A DNA stretch of 64,000 nucleotides from Apostichopus japonicus (taxonomy: Eukaryota > Echinodermata > Holothuroidea > Aspidochirotida > Stichopodidae), in contig NC_092565.1 in the NCBI RefSeq assembly GCF_037975245.1, positions 4,213,499 to 4,277,498 on the forward strand, given 5' to 3'. The position numbers were made by a program, and so were the translations under genes. Below, in pieces: positions 26,526 to 38,204 of this stretch; the stretch's first letter is position 1; each line of letters begins with the position of its first letter. The notes below the pieces were generated by a model. The model made no database searches and was not told where the DNA came from. It saw only the letters and a program-made list of their open reading frames with translations.

Positions 26526-26880
26526 TTTTATCTAGTCATGTGTTCAGAAGATAAAATTGTTTCCAAAGATATTAATGCAGAAGAACATCATTGGCACATC
26601 CATTTAGCATATATACTGTATCAAGTGCTTCTTGGGTAAATTACTCAGAATGATTTGTGTGTGTGTCTGTGCGTATTTGTGTGTCTGTATGTCTCTCTTT
26701 CATACCTTGTTATGTAACTTCATATTTCGTACCGTGGTTTGAGATAACTGTCACTGCCATGTAGACAAAGTGTATCGCTTTGATTTATCACAGGCAAAAG
26801 TTGTTACCACATGAAGGTCACATGGTCAAAGATCTAATAAGGTTAAAAAACAAACTGACCAGTTGTTGATTTGATTACAG

Positions 26881-26983
26881 GCAGGCTTGGAAAAGTGCAA
26901 AGGTCGATAAAGCTAAGACGGAGATGGAGGAACCAATCAAAATCACTGAAATCACAACCAAAGGAGGGAAGGAACTGAGGAAG
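26881..26983 (+). CDS. Possible internal exon of an unidentified plus-strand gene
   Basis: A 103-bp open stretch with good splice-site context: CTGAC branch-like sequence, a T-rich tract ending GATTACAG, and AAG followed by GTAAAA. Frame starting after the first base reads QAWKSAKVDKAKTEMEEP, then IKITEITTKGGKELRK, giving 34 charged, lysine- and glutamate-rich residues. Entry would be phase 2 and exit phase 0. It runs opposite to STK32 inside intron 2, so if real it belongs to a nested gene. I do not recognise the protein and found no partner exons. A 103-bp open frame can arise by chance, so this remains a candidate. Confidence 0.35.
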
Positions 26984-27204
26984 GTAAAAGCGGTTTATAT
27001 TAAATTATCAAACATGGGGGGGCCATCATCTGACTCTCCAAATTAAAATTCAATGGAGGGTTCTTTATAGACGATTCAATTCCAGAGACAAAAGGTAATC
27101 TTCTCCATTTGATCATTTAATGCATCTTTCAACCTACACACGCCCCTATAGACTATTACATCTGAGTACCTAATTACGATATCAAAGTCTACTATTAAAG
27201 TAAT

Positions 27205-27355
27205 ATAGACAATTTGGGAGGAAGAATGAGGAGGTACGTTGACCGATGCTGACTGGTCACCGTGGTGGGGTGGTCACTACCAAACGGTTGCAAGCCTAGG
27301 TCATTCCAGATTGCTTAATTGTGCGGAGACAGGTCAGTGAGAAAACGAACTAAAT
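27205..27355 (+). repeat. Donor-type dispersed repeat, copy near 27326
   Basis: Core is GAGACAGGTCAG; preceded by GACTGGTCACCG and followed by ACGAACTAAATA. The donor-like core is weakened by GTCAG. Confidence 0.75.
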
Positions 27356-30300
27356 AGGTCCATAGCTGACAGCCATAAAAGCTAAAACAATGGAAAATGT
27401 CCTGTTACCTAATCTAAACCTGTATACATGTATACGCTTTAATTTCTTTTCATATCACAATTATTAAAACAAAATATACTATTCTGCTTCCTAGTGGAAA
27501 TGGACCTTTTCTTTGGTGTATATATGCAAAGGCAACTATGTCCTTAACTCTCAGTTATTTCCTGGAGTGATGGAAAAGCTGATATATCCCCCAATATCTT
27601 CCTTACTGGGATTCTCTGCATTTTCATTTGAATAATTCCGTGCAGGTCTCATAAACTCGTCCAGCAAGCAAAGTGAGTTAAATACTGCATACATCCCTGT
27701 ACTTGTCTTAAGTGGGTTGTTTCTACTAGGTGAAGTACAGTATTATGCTGCTTTGTAATGTATAGCAATGTTGCATGCAACCATATCTAATTTAACTCAC
27801 ATACAAAAACAGAAAAGGACCCCAACATTTTGGCATTGTATAAAAGGTTACTGAAGTAGGTGTAGAGTCGCGTATTAAATATCTTCCTCGACAAGATATT
27901 TAACGGAGACAGATTTTTTGGCCTGAGGGCTGCTGATTCATGTCAAAAGCTTTTTCCATCCTCCCATTTTCCTTTTCTCTTTTATTAATTACATCATCTT
28001 CATCCTCCCCGCCTGTTTCTTACATCTATCTTGAAGGACTCTAATTTGGATACATTTAAGGTAAATATACCCACAATTTTACAAACCCTCCTGCAGTTCT
28101 GCTGAAATTGATTCTGTTGACAGTGGCGGACCTAGATGCCGGGGGTTAAAGTAAAGCTGGTAAATAAAACCAGTGACAGGTCAACGTCTAATACCTTACA
28201 ATAGCTCGGAGAAACGTGAAAACTGAGTCACATTGCAGCCAATTCAGCCTGTTTAACGAAATTATTCTATAGTAGACGAACGGACGACGAGCCATAGATA
28301 TATAAAACCTTCAATTTCACCCAAAAAATGATATGTATGCTTGCTTTCTGTTTTGTTTCCTTTTATTTACATTTTTTTATATTTGCCCTATTCTTATGAT
28401 ATTAACCCTGGTCTCCTAATTGACCCTAGGGCACAGATGAGGATGAGGGGGTGGGGAGAGGGGGGAGGTAGAGAGAGTCATTCGTCATTATTAAAGTTAA
28501 TTTTGCAGGGCACAAGTTATTTGAGTCTAAGACTAGCTCCCTTGGAAATGGACACATTCTGTTGAAATTTCTGTTTACATTCTGTTTAAACTTCTGTTTA
28601 AAATTGAGTAAAGAACCAGCATCGGGCTTGCTACTTCAAACTAATTTCTGCTTTCGTTGATCTCCACGACCCTGCAATTTTTAGGTTGCCCTTAATGATT
28701 TTTAACACTCAATCGTTTTTATGGGTAGCTATTACAAAATGACATTTTCTCCAAAAAAATAACCTTTTGAGGTACATCCCAACCATGATAGAATTCTTAC
28801 ATGCTACAGTGGGCTGTGTACATTTATCGGCATTGATACATCATATGAGTCATCACGAAGAGCAACATTAATTATAGCGTTAACGACAGTCAGTTAACGA
28901 AGAGAAACTGTTACGCATCAGAACACATTTGTTTAGTGTTGTAAGAAATACTGTTTATACACTCTGTGAACTCATACATGATAGAAGTGCTTTCTGCTTT
29001 TATTTTTTTTTTTATGTTGCAAATTATACTCCAAACTATATCCTCATGGACTTAGCTTAATAGAGTGTGAAATTTAATCGCAGATTCTATATTTTGGAAA
29101 GGATGCTGTCATTGTCTGAGCTAGATCACATTACCCGTAATGTTACCTGATCACTGACGAAGATAATTCTGTTGATTTAGAGGGCTTTGAAAACACTTCA
29201 GAATTTCCTGGTGGTATACATGTGTGTTGTGAGCAGCCGACTGGCATTAATAGCCCAAATGCTCCACTATAAAACATGTGAGTTTCAAATTGACGTGTAC
29301 TTTCTGATTCCATCTGTGAACATTTGAAAACATTTTGGATTCTGTATCTACTGTCAGCGTATGTTGGTGGTGACGATAACACCATCAGAAAAGATGTCCT
29401 TTGAACAGACCTACGTATATCAATTCCTCGTGTCCCCCCTTCATGATAAACTCCTGGACCCCACCCCCTGTGGATATCCCTCAACCGAACTAAAAGGTCC
29501 CCATGTGATTACAGCAATGGGACTACATAATCCCACTTAGCTCGTTATTAATCATTTACTGTAGTTGTAGAAACATTTGTAGTCCATTAAAGTAATTCCA
29601 TCAGTTCTAGTGAGATTCTGAACGGGGGTAAGGGGTTGGGGGCGAGGAAAGGAGGGAACTGAGCCGAAAAGATCATATTTTTATGTGCAATTATGTCCAC
29701 TATATATCCCCAGCAGGCTGTCCTATGTTTGACTCCAAATTCGGCCTCCAAACCTTTCCATCATCTTTGGGTCTATGTGATTTACTAACATGAACAACTC
29801 TCCCATATAGCTATTCCATTTTTGCGATATTAATGATTTAATGTTCCTTCACACACTTGAAGACTTGATGAAGTCAAACCTTGACATATTATTATTGGAG
29901 TCACATGAACCTCATTTCCTTTGCTCTATTTTTTTGGGGGGGGGGTGGGGGAGGAGGTGATTTTCCCATTTGTATTCATCATTGACAAACTGTTTCCCAG
30001 AGAAAATGGTCTGCAAATTAATAAAAATAAAAATAACTTTTTCCTTTTAAAAGGCGCTGACTCACCAAATGGAATTTGTCTGTAAACATAAAAGTCGAAA
30101 CGTCAGCATGCCGTGATTTACGTGGTTTACGTGACTGCAATTCTTAATGTCTGAGCACTTTCATCGACAGACTGATTAGACCGCACGCCGAGTGGGAAGT
30201 ATTAGTATACATTTGGAGAAAAACAACATTATTAATGACTGTCAATGATCAGTCTCCATACTTTGCCTTCAGAGAGGGGGTTAAGTTTACTTTACTTTAA

Positions 30301-30764
30301 CTCCATCGTTTCTTTTGAAATGATAAAAGAAAAGCCATAAACAATATCCTGTTACAGTGATTTGCACGCTCTGAAAGGCTCTAACGACAGAGACCGGTAT
30401 GACATATGTGCAGAACGACTTAATCGATATAATCTATCTTATTAGATTTGCTGAAAGCAAAACACATACCCCCACACACAGACATACTGTAGGACATTAC
30501 CAACATTCCTTGGCAATAAAAACGTTAACTACAAATTTTCAATACGTAGTGTATACAGCTTAACATTCGTAGACTCGATTCAGATCGTATCTTTGATTAC
30601 TCCCTATGCTGGTTGTATAGACCCTGCAGGGCAGGCAGGGGCTTCTAAATTAAGATTTCTACTCAAGCCAGCGGACAACAAAAAAACATTAGTAATGGAG
30701 CAAAACGTTTAGACAGAATCAAAACATTCTCAGTATACCCTGATTGCAGCTCAATGTGTGGAGT

Positions 30765-30820
30765 AGGCCGGTAGGGTGCTGAAGCCTACGGCCTTAAAGA
30801 CCCCGCATAGAATCGTGGGG
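30765..30820. other. Two adjacent GC-rich hairpins
   Basis: AGGCC-G-GTAGG (30765-30775) pairs with CCTACGGCCT (30785-30794) leaving one bulge, and CCCCGC (30801-30806) pairs with GTGGGG (30815-30820). A GGTTCGATGACC sequence, similar to a B-box, follows at about 30830. A structured RNA or a diverged SINE is possible; no known RNA family is recognised. Confidence 0.4.
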
Positions 30821-33004
30821 CGGTTTTGAGGTTCGATGACCGAATTAAGATCTTTCACAGGCTGGATGTGGCCTTCTGCTTGCTTTGCTGCAGGGCCATC
30901 TAATTATAAGAACCCCTGCTGTTGTAGTAGGTATTATACTAAACAAAACAAAAGCTACATTTAGCATTTAGTCATAACTTGGCAGCCAAAACATAATCTG
31001 TTACTTTCTGCGACCAAAACATTGCTTCAGGAATTATGAGATTTAAGTCATGATCAACTTCAGCTGGTTTGCAAGGGTATCAAACTTAGAAACTTTAATT
31101 AGAATTTTGTGCGACACAAAACTTGCAGTAATGTGTTGAATGGTTCATGATATGTTCTTGCTATAAATAAGAAACACATGCAGATCTCTGAATTCAACGG
31201 TATCCAATTATGCGTACACATTACATGGCTCGGTCAACACGACCAATGTCAATTGTTCACATATGATACTTATGCACACGAGAGAGATGAGAAGAGGAAT
31301 TCATCCATCTTAGAAACCCAACCCATAGAGGAAAAACTTTAACTCAGAAACGGCCGGATCATAATCCAGTCGAAAATAGTTCAAAATACAGAGTCATACG
31401 CTTCCAGAATTTGGAAGAGTTGAAATGGCGAGAAGCAGTGACCCAAAGAGGGTCATCAGAATCTGAGTAAGAATGTTGTCAATTTTTGACTTAATGGAAG
31501 GCTCGCAAATGTCACAAACAATCATCGCCGGCCCAGCCAGCAGCACACCACTGCTCATTATGCAGCCTGCATATCACTCACGCTTGAGTGATGAGCATCG
31601 AGCTCCCAACACAGAAGCGCTGCTATTGTTTGTAAACAAAAGCTGTACCTGGCTTTTCCTGGTCTGTGGTTTTTCACGTAACAATGGCACTCTGAACCAC
31701 AGAAACAGGAGATTTATTTCAAGAATGAGTTGAAATCATGATACACCGTTTTCTTATTGAATGTGTCAAAATACTTTCCCACTTCTTTTCCTGTTCAAAT
31801 ATGAATCTCATTCACTAACACTGATCCATCTTCTTTTGTTTTCTTAGTTTCCAATGAAATATTTTCATCTTCTATATGATGTTTTGATCACATGAAGAAG
31901 AACATAGCTTTACCACATGTTGTGTATTTTTAATTGCTTGTGTAAGACTAATTTACAGGACAGCCTCAAATTTTCGGCAACCGACTTGAAAACCAACAAC
32001 GAAGTTCAGAACAGAATTTTTTAACTTTATACTTGTTTTATAAAAGAAAGTTGGTTGTTATCCTTTCGTGTGTGTGTTGTCTTTTCTTGAGACCCTCTTC
32101 CTTTATGCAAATGATTTGTCTGTTTGGCCAAAACCATCATTTTTTTCTACCCTTTTTCGGGCCGCAAAGAGTTTGCATTTAATATGGTGGTGATCTTTCT
32201 AAGTTTGTACATATAGTTTGGTCTGGATGTTACTGCTTGCGATTCTTGTTTCATTTTCCATCATTTATTAGGTTGTTTCAAGAGCTGTTAATTCATTTTT
32301 CTTTTGTCGTTTAAGATAATGTACAACCTTTACAAAGTCCAACAACTGTCGGCAAATTTCACATTACCGGCTGATTGTCAGTACTAGAGATGCACAAAAA
32401 ATTCAGTTCTATAAATACAACAGGCTAGAAGGTACTGAAATAAATTAATATGACAGGAATTTATTCAAAATATCATAAGAAATATGTCGAAAATTTACAA
32501 TTTAAAACTGTATTTTAAGAGGAACAAAATGACAACTGCATCAGATTTTAGAATTTGTTAGTCAAATTTGAAAGGAAACACTTTAGATTGTAGGTCTATA
32601 AAGAATTCTTTACTTTTTCTTACAAAATATTCATAATTTGAGGGAGGATAATAAAAAAAACACTTTTCTTCGCTATTTGTTCCCGGACACTTCATCAAAT
32701 GCCTCCTTCTATTCTCTCTTTAAAGTCATCCTTGAGCAAAACGTGCATATATCAGAATATTGATTTTCAAATTCACTACACATGTTAAGATGGAGGCCAC
32801 GGAAAGGCACACGGACGAACAAGGTCAGCATGTGAGGTCATATCATGCATCTCTACTAAGTGTTGTCGTTTTGGTTCTATTTTTTCCCCATGGTCGAAAC
32901 AAGAGCCACGTGCCGAGGTTTTGCATGGACTTTTCATTCAAATTTCATCCCTAATTTATTGTTCGCATAAATCCCCCGAAACTTATCGGCTTGGGAAGTC
33001 ACGG

Positions 33005-33205
33005 ACTACGATACTCACCTGTCTACACTTTACATATGCACTCAAATCAACCTAGCAAACAAACGTCTGTAACATTTTAGCACTAGTTGCGACTCCACTG
33101 GACTGCTACTTCAGGGTCAACACGCCACTTCCTCTTCCTTAATTCTGTTGATTTGAGTGCAGGTGTAGAACAGAGACAGGTAAGAGAAGAATGAAGTAAA
33201 TAAAA
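33005..33205. repeat. Two donor-type repeats in opposite orientation
   Basis: A minus-strand copy (33005-33150) has core TAGACAGGTGAGTATCG, a strong donor match sense to STK32. About 150 bp on, a plus-strand fragment has GAGACAGGTAAG at 33173-33184 followed by GAATGAAGTAAATA. Confidence 0.75.
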
Positions 33206-34149
33206 TTTGTTTAATCTTAATTCCTGTTACTACAAAGCTTCTTTCCTTTTACTCTCTATCTCTTTTAGATTATAGTCTAGTCATTTGACTGTTTTTTGGG
33301 GGTTTTTTTTGTGAATATGCATATTTTTAACAGGCAAAGTTCCCTGCAACGTTTCAGAGAGTACTGCATGAAAATGGGATATACTACCCATCCAACCCCC
33401 CCCCCTCAATCCCCTTGATATCCATATCCCTCCACCTCTCTATCCCACCCCCCTCCCCCCCCCCAAAAAAAAAGAAGTTGTTTACAGGAATCACTCCATA
33501 TAAGGGCTGCGTAGCTGCGCTCCAGGTCATTTCATGGTTAAGATTCGGTTCGAATCAATTCTATACAAATATATCGTCTTTTCCAAATTTGTTAGGCACT
33601 TCCCAACTGCTACAGCATTCTGTCTGTAATTGGCTTTCAGCTATAAATTATACCAACAATCATTTGACCGTTAAATCAGGAAAATTCAGGATTTTCAAAT
33701 CGTAAAAACAAAGAAATAAGAAAGAAGTCAGCAACTCATGAAATGCTTCGAGTTGACTCCTTGACAAGCCCCTCGCAAATCGATGCACAAGGAGATTTAA
33801 CATGTTCACGATCTATTACAGACTTTCCAAGGACAGGCAGGTGTTGAGTTACATCCCCTGGGGGTCTTGTTGTTCACATGAAGGGAAAAGAACATTTTCT
33901 TCTTCTTTTGAGACGGTTGTTAGGATTTATACCACATTTACATTACTATCTTAACACCATTAAGTGACAACCATATTCATGCACCTACTTTATATTCACA
34001 CCTAGCTACTTCATCACACGCACTTTTATATTCACACCAAACAGATCGTAAGAAATTACTTTATAATGGACGGTCAAGAAATGAACGTAACCAGTGATAC
34101 GATTTATTAAATGGTTACACAAGCACTATGAAGATAAATGCTACAAGCA

Positions 34150-34300
34150 TGCAGAATGGTAGATTGGAAAGGATTATAGGACAGCAACCACAAAGCGGGT
34201 TACTGGGGGCGCTGTGCAAATGTCACCAGTTGTTACGCTAGGTAGATCAGATTGCATACATGCATAGGATGCAGGTAAGGGAGGAATTAAGTAAATCTAC
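34150..34300 (+). repeat. Donor-type dispersed repeat, copy near 34268
   Basis: Contains AATGGTAGATTGGAAAGG, GGGTTACTGGGGGCGCTGTG, GTCACCAGTTGTTACGCTAG, then GATGCAGGTAAG and GGAATTAAGTAAAT. Confidence 0.75.
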
Positions 34301-37300
34301 ATAAAAAAAAATGAAAATCATTTATTAGTAATATTCTGAACAACACCAATAGAATATTTTCTCATGTTTGGCCATAAATAGAGATTTTACCCAAAATATT
34401 ATTGACATTATATTACCAACTTGTCACTCAAAATTATTAACATTGCAATGTATCAAGCGAAGATATCTCTCCTTTATTTGCATAATTACCGAATCAAGGT
34501 TCTTACAAAGAGTAGTGAAACAAGACTTCATTACAGTTCTCGATATGTTGTTGCCAGCACTACTTTTCACGTTGGTTATAACATGAGGTAAAAAAAACTC
34601 AACTCACAGTTCTAGAACTGAAATATTACCAAAGACCTAAGACTTTACTCAACAATTGAAAAATTGACATTTATGGGAGAATTATGGCAGACCAACAAGT
34701 AAAGATCCCCTGCACAGTTGATTAATTCTAGCCATGTAATTAATAACCAAAACAAAACAAAAAAGGCCAGAAAGCTGTTTCACTTCAAATTGTTATTTCA
34801 TTCTATATTTTAGTTGTTTCAACGACAATGATTTTCAGTCATATTTTGGTATCCGTTATCTTGATTTCTCGTGTCAGGAATGTATTATTTAATTCGCAAC
34901 GAAAGTAGCCGTATCTCCTCTCGCACACAATTTCACTATCATCCAAATTATGTCGCAGCACAGAAAGTAGCAGAATAAATGCCATGGTCAGAGTCACGAC
35001 TTTGCTTCCCCATGCTGGACCACGTGATAATAAATGAAAAGGTTGTTATTTTACCAGGCTATGTAAGCGGCCAAATCCAGCATGCGTAAGAACTAAAAAA
35101 TTATGGCCTCTTTACACTTCATGCCGGGTGGCAATCCAATATACAGTTTCAGCTCATTGTGGATTCCTTACGATGCAATATGGAAAACCATTTCAGATGG
35201 GGAAATACAGTGAATTCCTATGAAAAGCCCACCTTATTTTGGTAAGCCAGCGATCACAGCCCACCATAACGTCCCAGCTGCTGGGTTTCATTGCTTCTGA
35301 AAGCTACAACCTTTTTATCCAGGAGACCGAAAGGACTGGCACCTTTCTATTACATACCTTCATAATAACATAGTACTTATACTATACTACAGTGTACAAG
35401 GGTTATTACAGCTCTCGATACAAACTGGGAAGAAACGGACTTTTAAAAAAGAAACTTCATCCATAACACGGATGAAAGTAACAAATTTTTCTCTCAGAGA
35501 AAATGGGAACTAACGTTTGCCTCGGTTAACACTCTATCCATCCTAGGAGGCTACCACGTGACTGAATCTCGCCACGGTCGCTTTTCACGGCTGATGAGTT
35601 TTCTCCTCATCAATCGGTTTATTCCTCTCGAAGAACTTTCCTTCTTTCTCGTGCACCGAACACTCTGAGACAAAGTTACGGGAACCACCCTCGGAGAGGA
35701 CATTCGAGATGTAAGGAGGTCCTCGACGGTTAATTCCAGAAGATATTCCATCTCGGTACGGTTACAAGTACATGCAAATGATGATACCGTACACTACGGA
35801 TGGCACTTCTGAGTTTAAGACAGTTTTGCACGACTTGATAACAAAAGGGAGAAACTCTGGCAAAAGACTCCAGATAAAATACTGTACTACTGATTCTGAT
35901 TTTCAGTACTAAAAGCAAAGTTTATGAGCTTTGAACAGTTGTTTTTACGCATCAGTTATCAATTTTTTTTTTTGGAAATATCTCAAAACCTGAATACATA
36001 AAGAAAATTGGCTGCTTCAGGATTTCAACCATAAACCAAATTACAATGGTGAGCCAAGTTATGCTGCTGCCCCTGCCCCTGTACCAAATATATTTTATGA
36101 AAATGTAGATTGTATTGTGACGTGTTGAAACTCAGATCATATTACTTTTTGAGCTGTCAGCTCAACCAAACCCCCACCCCATATAAACCTACCCCTCCCT
36201 CCCTCATCCCCAAGAGACCTGGTACATCTCTCTGTTAATGCTACCCATTTGTAGACCAGGAACATGGGAAGGTAAAACAATGTGTAGTAGGCTAGGAGAC
36301 TGTACAGAATAAAGGAAACCCAAAAGTTGCCTTCCTCCCCTTTCCCCTCCCCCACCCCACCCCCTTCCATCTTCCTTTCCAGAGAATTACCAGTGATATC
36401 ACTGACAAATAAATGTTAAATAATAACGTTACTGGTGTACAGTACTTGCACATTCGTTTAAAAAATCCTTTTGGAGAGGTAGAACGGGGAGGGGGTTCAA
36501 AAAGGGAATTGCTCAATTTTCAATCCATCCAGTCAACATTTCATTTTGACATAATGAGCATTATAATGCTCAAATCATCTAGCTTCTCAATTTGGACACA
36601 ATTCCCTCCTGACCTTTCTAAGAAAGTTAAGTGACTTTGATTATGGTTACTACTTCATACCCCCCTCACCTCAAAATCACCATTATCAATAATCCGTGGG
36701 GATTTTCTCATGCATTCCCTGCTTCTTCACTTCAGTATTCTTCATCCTTTGAGGGGAGAATAAATCACTCCCCTGAATAGCTCTCTCTTGATATGAAAAA
36801 CTACATTTATGCCAACTATAGATTTACCCAAGAGAGACAAGGCACACACACACACATATATACGTACAAAGAGACGCCGCCGCTAAAGAACTGTTAAACT
36901 GTCAATGATCAAACGGTACCTATAAGTAGCATTAATTGCCTCTGGGTGAAATATTGGATATTAACGAAGTGCATTTGTCAAGTTTTTCCAGCAGGTATTC
37001 CTCGTTTTCCACAGTTTACTGCAGTTTCATTGCATCTAATGGACGATGTGTATTAAATAAGTGACTGAATTGATGTTGCTTTTTATGCTTGTTTTGAACT
37101 TAATCATGTATCCAAGTTTATGTTCCACTAGTATACAAAGTCTCTTTTAATACTCAAAACAATGAGAGACGATAAGCAATTCATTCATCCACATCTGGTG
37201 AGTACAGCATAGCTACTTTCCTTTGCAAAGATATATAATATATACAGAATGCAGAAAGAAAATGCATGTTTAAGGTGATTTGGGAAGATTTTTGTGATTA

Positions 37301-37832
37301 TGATCAGTAAATACAGCAAAATGAGATTTTGCTTAAATTACTCCAAAGATTGACACAAACACAAATCAAAATTGTAAGAAAATGCAAGCTGTGCCCCAAA
37401 TGAATATTCACGTCCTGTTATCTTTATATGCAAAGACAAAGGGGATGAGAGATTGAGAGTTGTGATCATCTGTAACTAGCAGAATATTTACGCTGATTTT
37501 TGCACTTTGAGAGAATTTTTGTAGTCTCCTTGACAAAAATCTCTTGGCATGTGTCTTTATGGGTGGTGTTGCTGATCAATCTTCTTGATCATGAATATTT
37601 GTACCTTAACGATTAAACTAGACTAGTTAAGTGGTAATTACATACATTGTAACACTACATGCTAACCATCATCAATGTACACACCTGATTCCCACTGACT
37701 CCGACTGGAACCCACTGTAGTACTGTACATGTACATCACACTATTGAATAAATTCCAAACCTCAGCTAGTTTTATTGATTACTTTTAATATATTTTAATA
37801 TATTTGTTTATAATATTTATTTAGTAATTACC

Positions 37833-37970
37833 TAACCTGTCTCCTCACAAGAGTAGCACTCTCTCTGTCTACCATGTCTATAATGAACATGGGCATAAAG
37901 CAAGAGTTAATTCTTGGCACGGTAGATGGAGAGTGCCCATGCTCTGCGGAGACAGGTAAGTGAGGAAGCA
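37833..37970. repeat. Inverted pair of donor-type repeats
   Basis: A minus-strand end (CCTGTCTCCTCACAAGAG at 37836 on) faces a plus-strand end (GCGGAGACAGGTAAGTGAGG at 37947 on), giving a foldback of about 135 bp whose arms also share the TCTACC/GGTAGA and CACTCTC/GAGAGTG segments. It lies 180 bp from STK32 exon 2. Confidence 0.7.
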
Positions 37971-38148
37971 AACAGCATACAACAGTATCGTCAAGTTTCA
38001 TCAAATCTGAATCACTTGACTCAACAAGCGGCGAAAGCGTGTCAGCGAAAAGAGATAAGAAAAGGAGGAGGAGGGGGTTTAGAGACGGTTAAAGGTTATC
38101 AACAGATGAAACGAAGAAAGGAGCTAGGGGTGTGAAAAAACCACTCAC

Positions 38149-38204
38149 CTTGCCAAAGCTTCCTTTGCCAATGGCCCTCAAGATCTGGAAATGGTCAAAA
38201 TTTA
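38149..38204 (-). CDS. STK32: STK32 coding exon 2 (glycine-rich loop)
   Basis: A 56-bp exon on the minus strand encoding [18 protein letters not shown], preceded by a TTTACAG acceptor and followed by a GTGAGT donor. It contains the start of the kinase domain and the nucleotide-binding glycine-rich loop GKGSFGK, whose Val is the first residue of the next exon. The two leading bases complete the Val codon begun in exon 1, and the exon ends in phase 0. The sequence closely follows the STK32/YANK family, in which VNFDHF[14 protein letters not shown] is a hallmark. It is too short and lacks a start codon, so a simple open-reading-frame search would miss it. Confidence 0.93.

Noticed and set aside
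28122-28150. CAGTGGCGGACCTAG followed by a G-run, like the end of some hAT-type elements
   Set aside because: Only one end seen, no matching inverted terminus or target duplication could be found.
29143-29484. 113-codon minus-strand frame
   Set aside because: Sense with STK32 and not very biased, but no kinase similarity, no domain and no flanking splice signals that fit.
35551-35751. 66-codon minus-strand frame in a GC-richer block
   Set aside because: Serine- and arginine-rich without a known motif; contains a GATGAG/CTCATC hairpin and more likely is non-coding conserved sequence.
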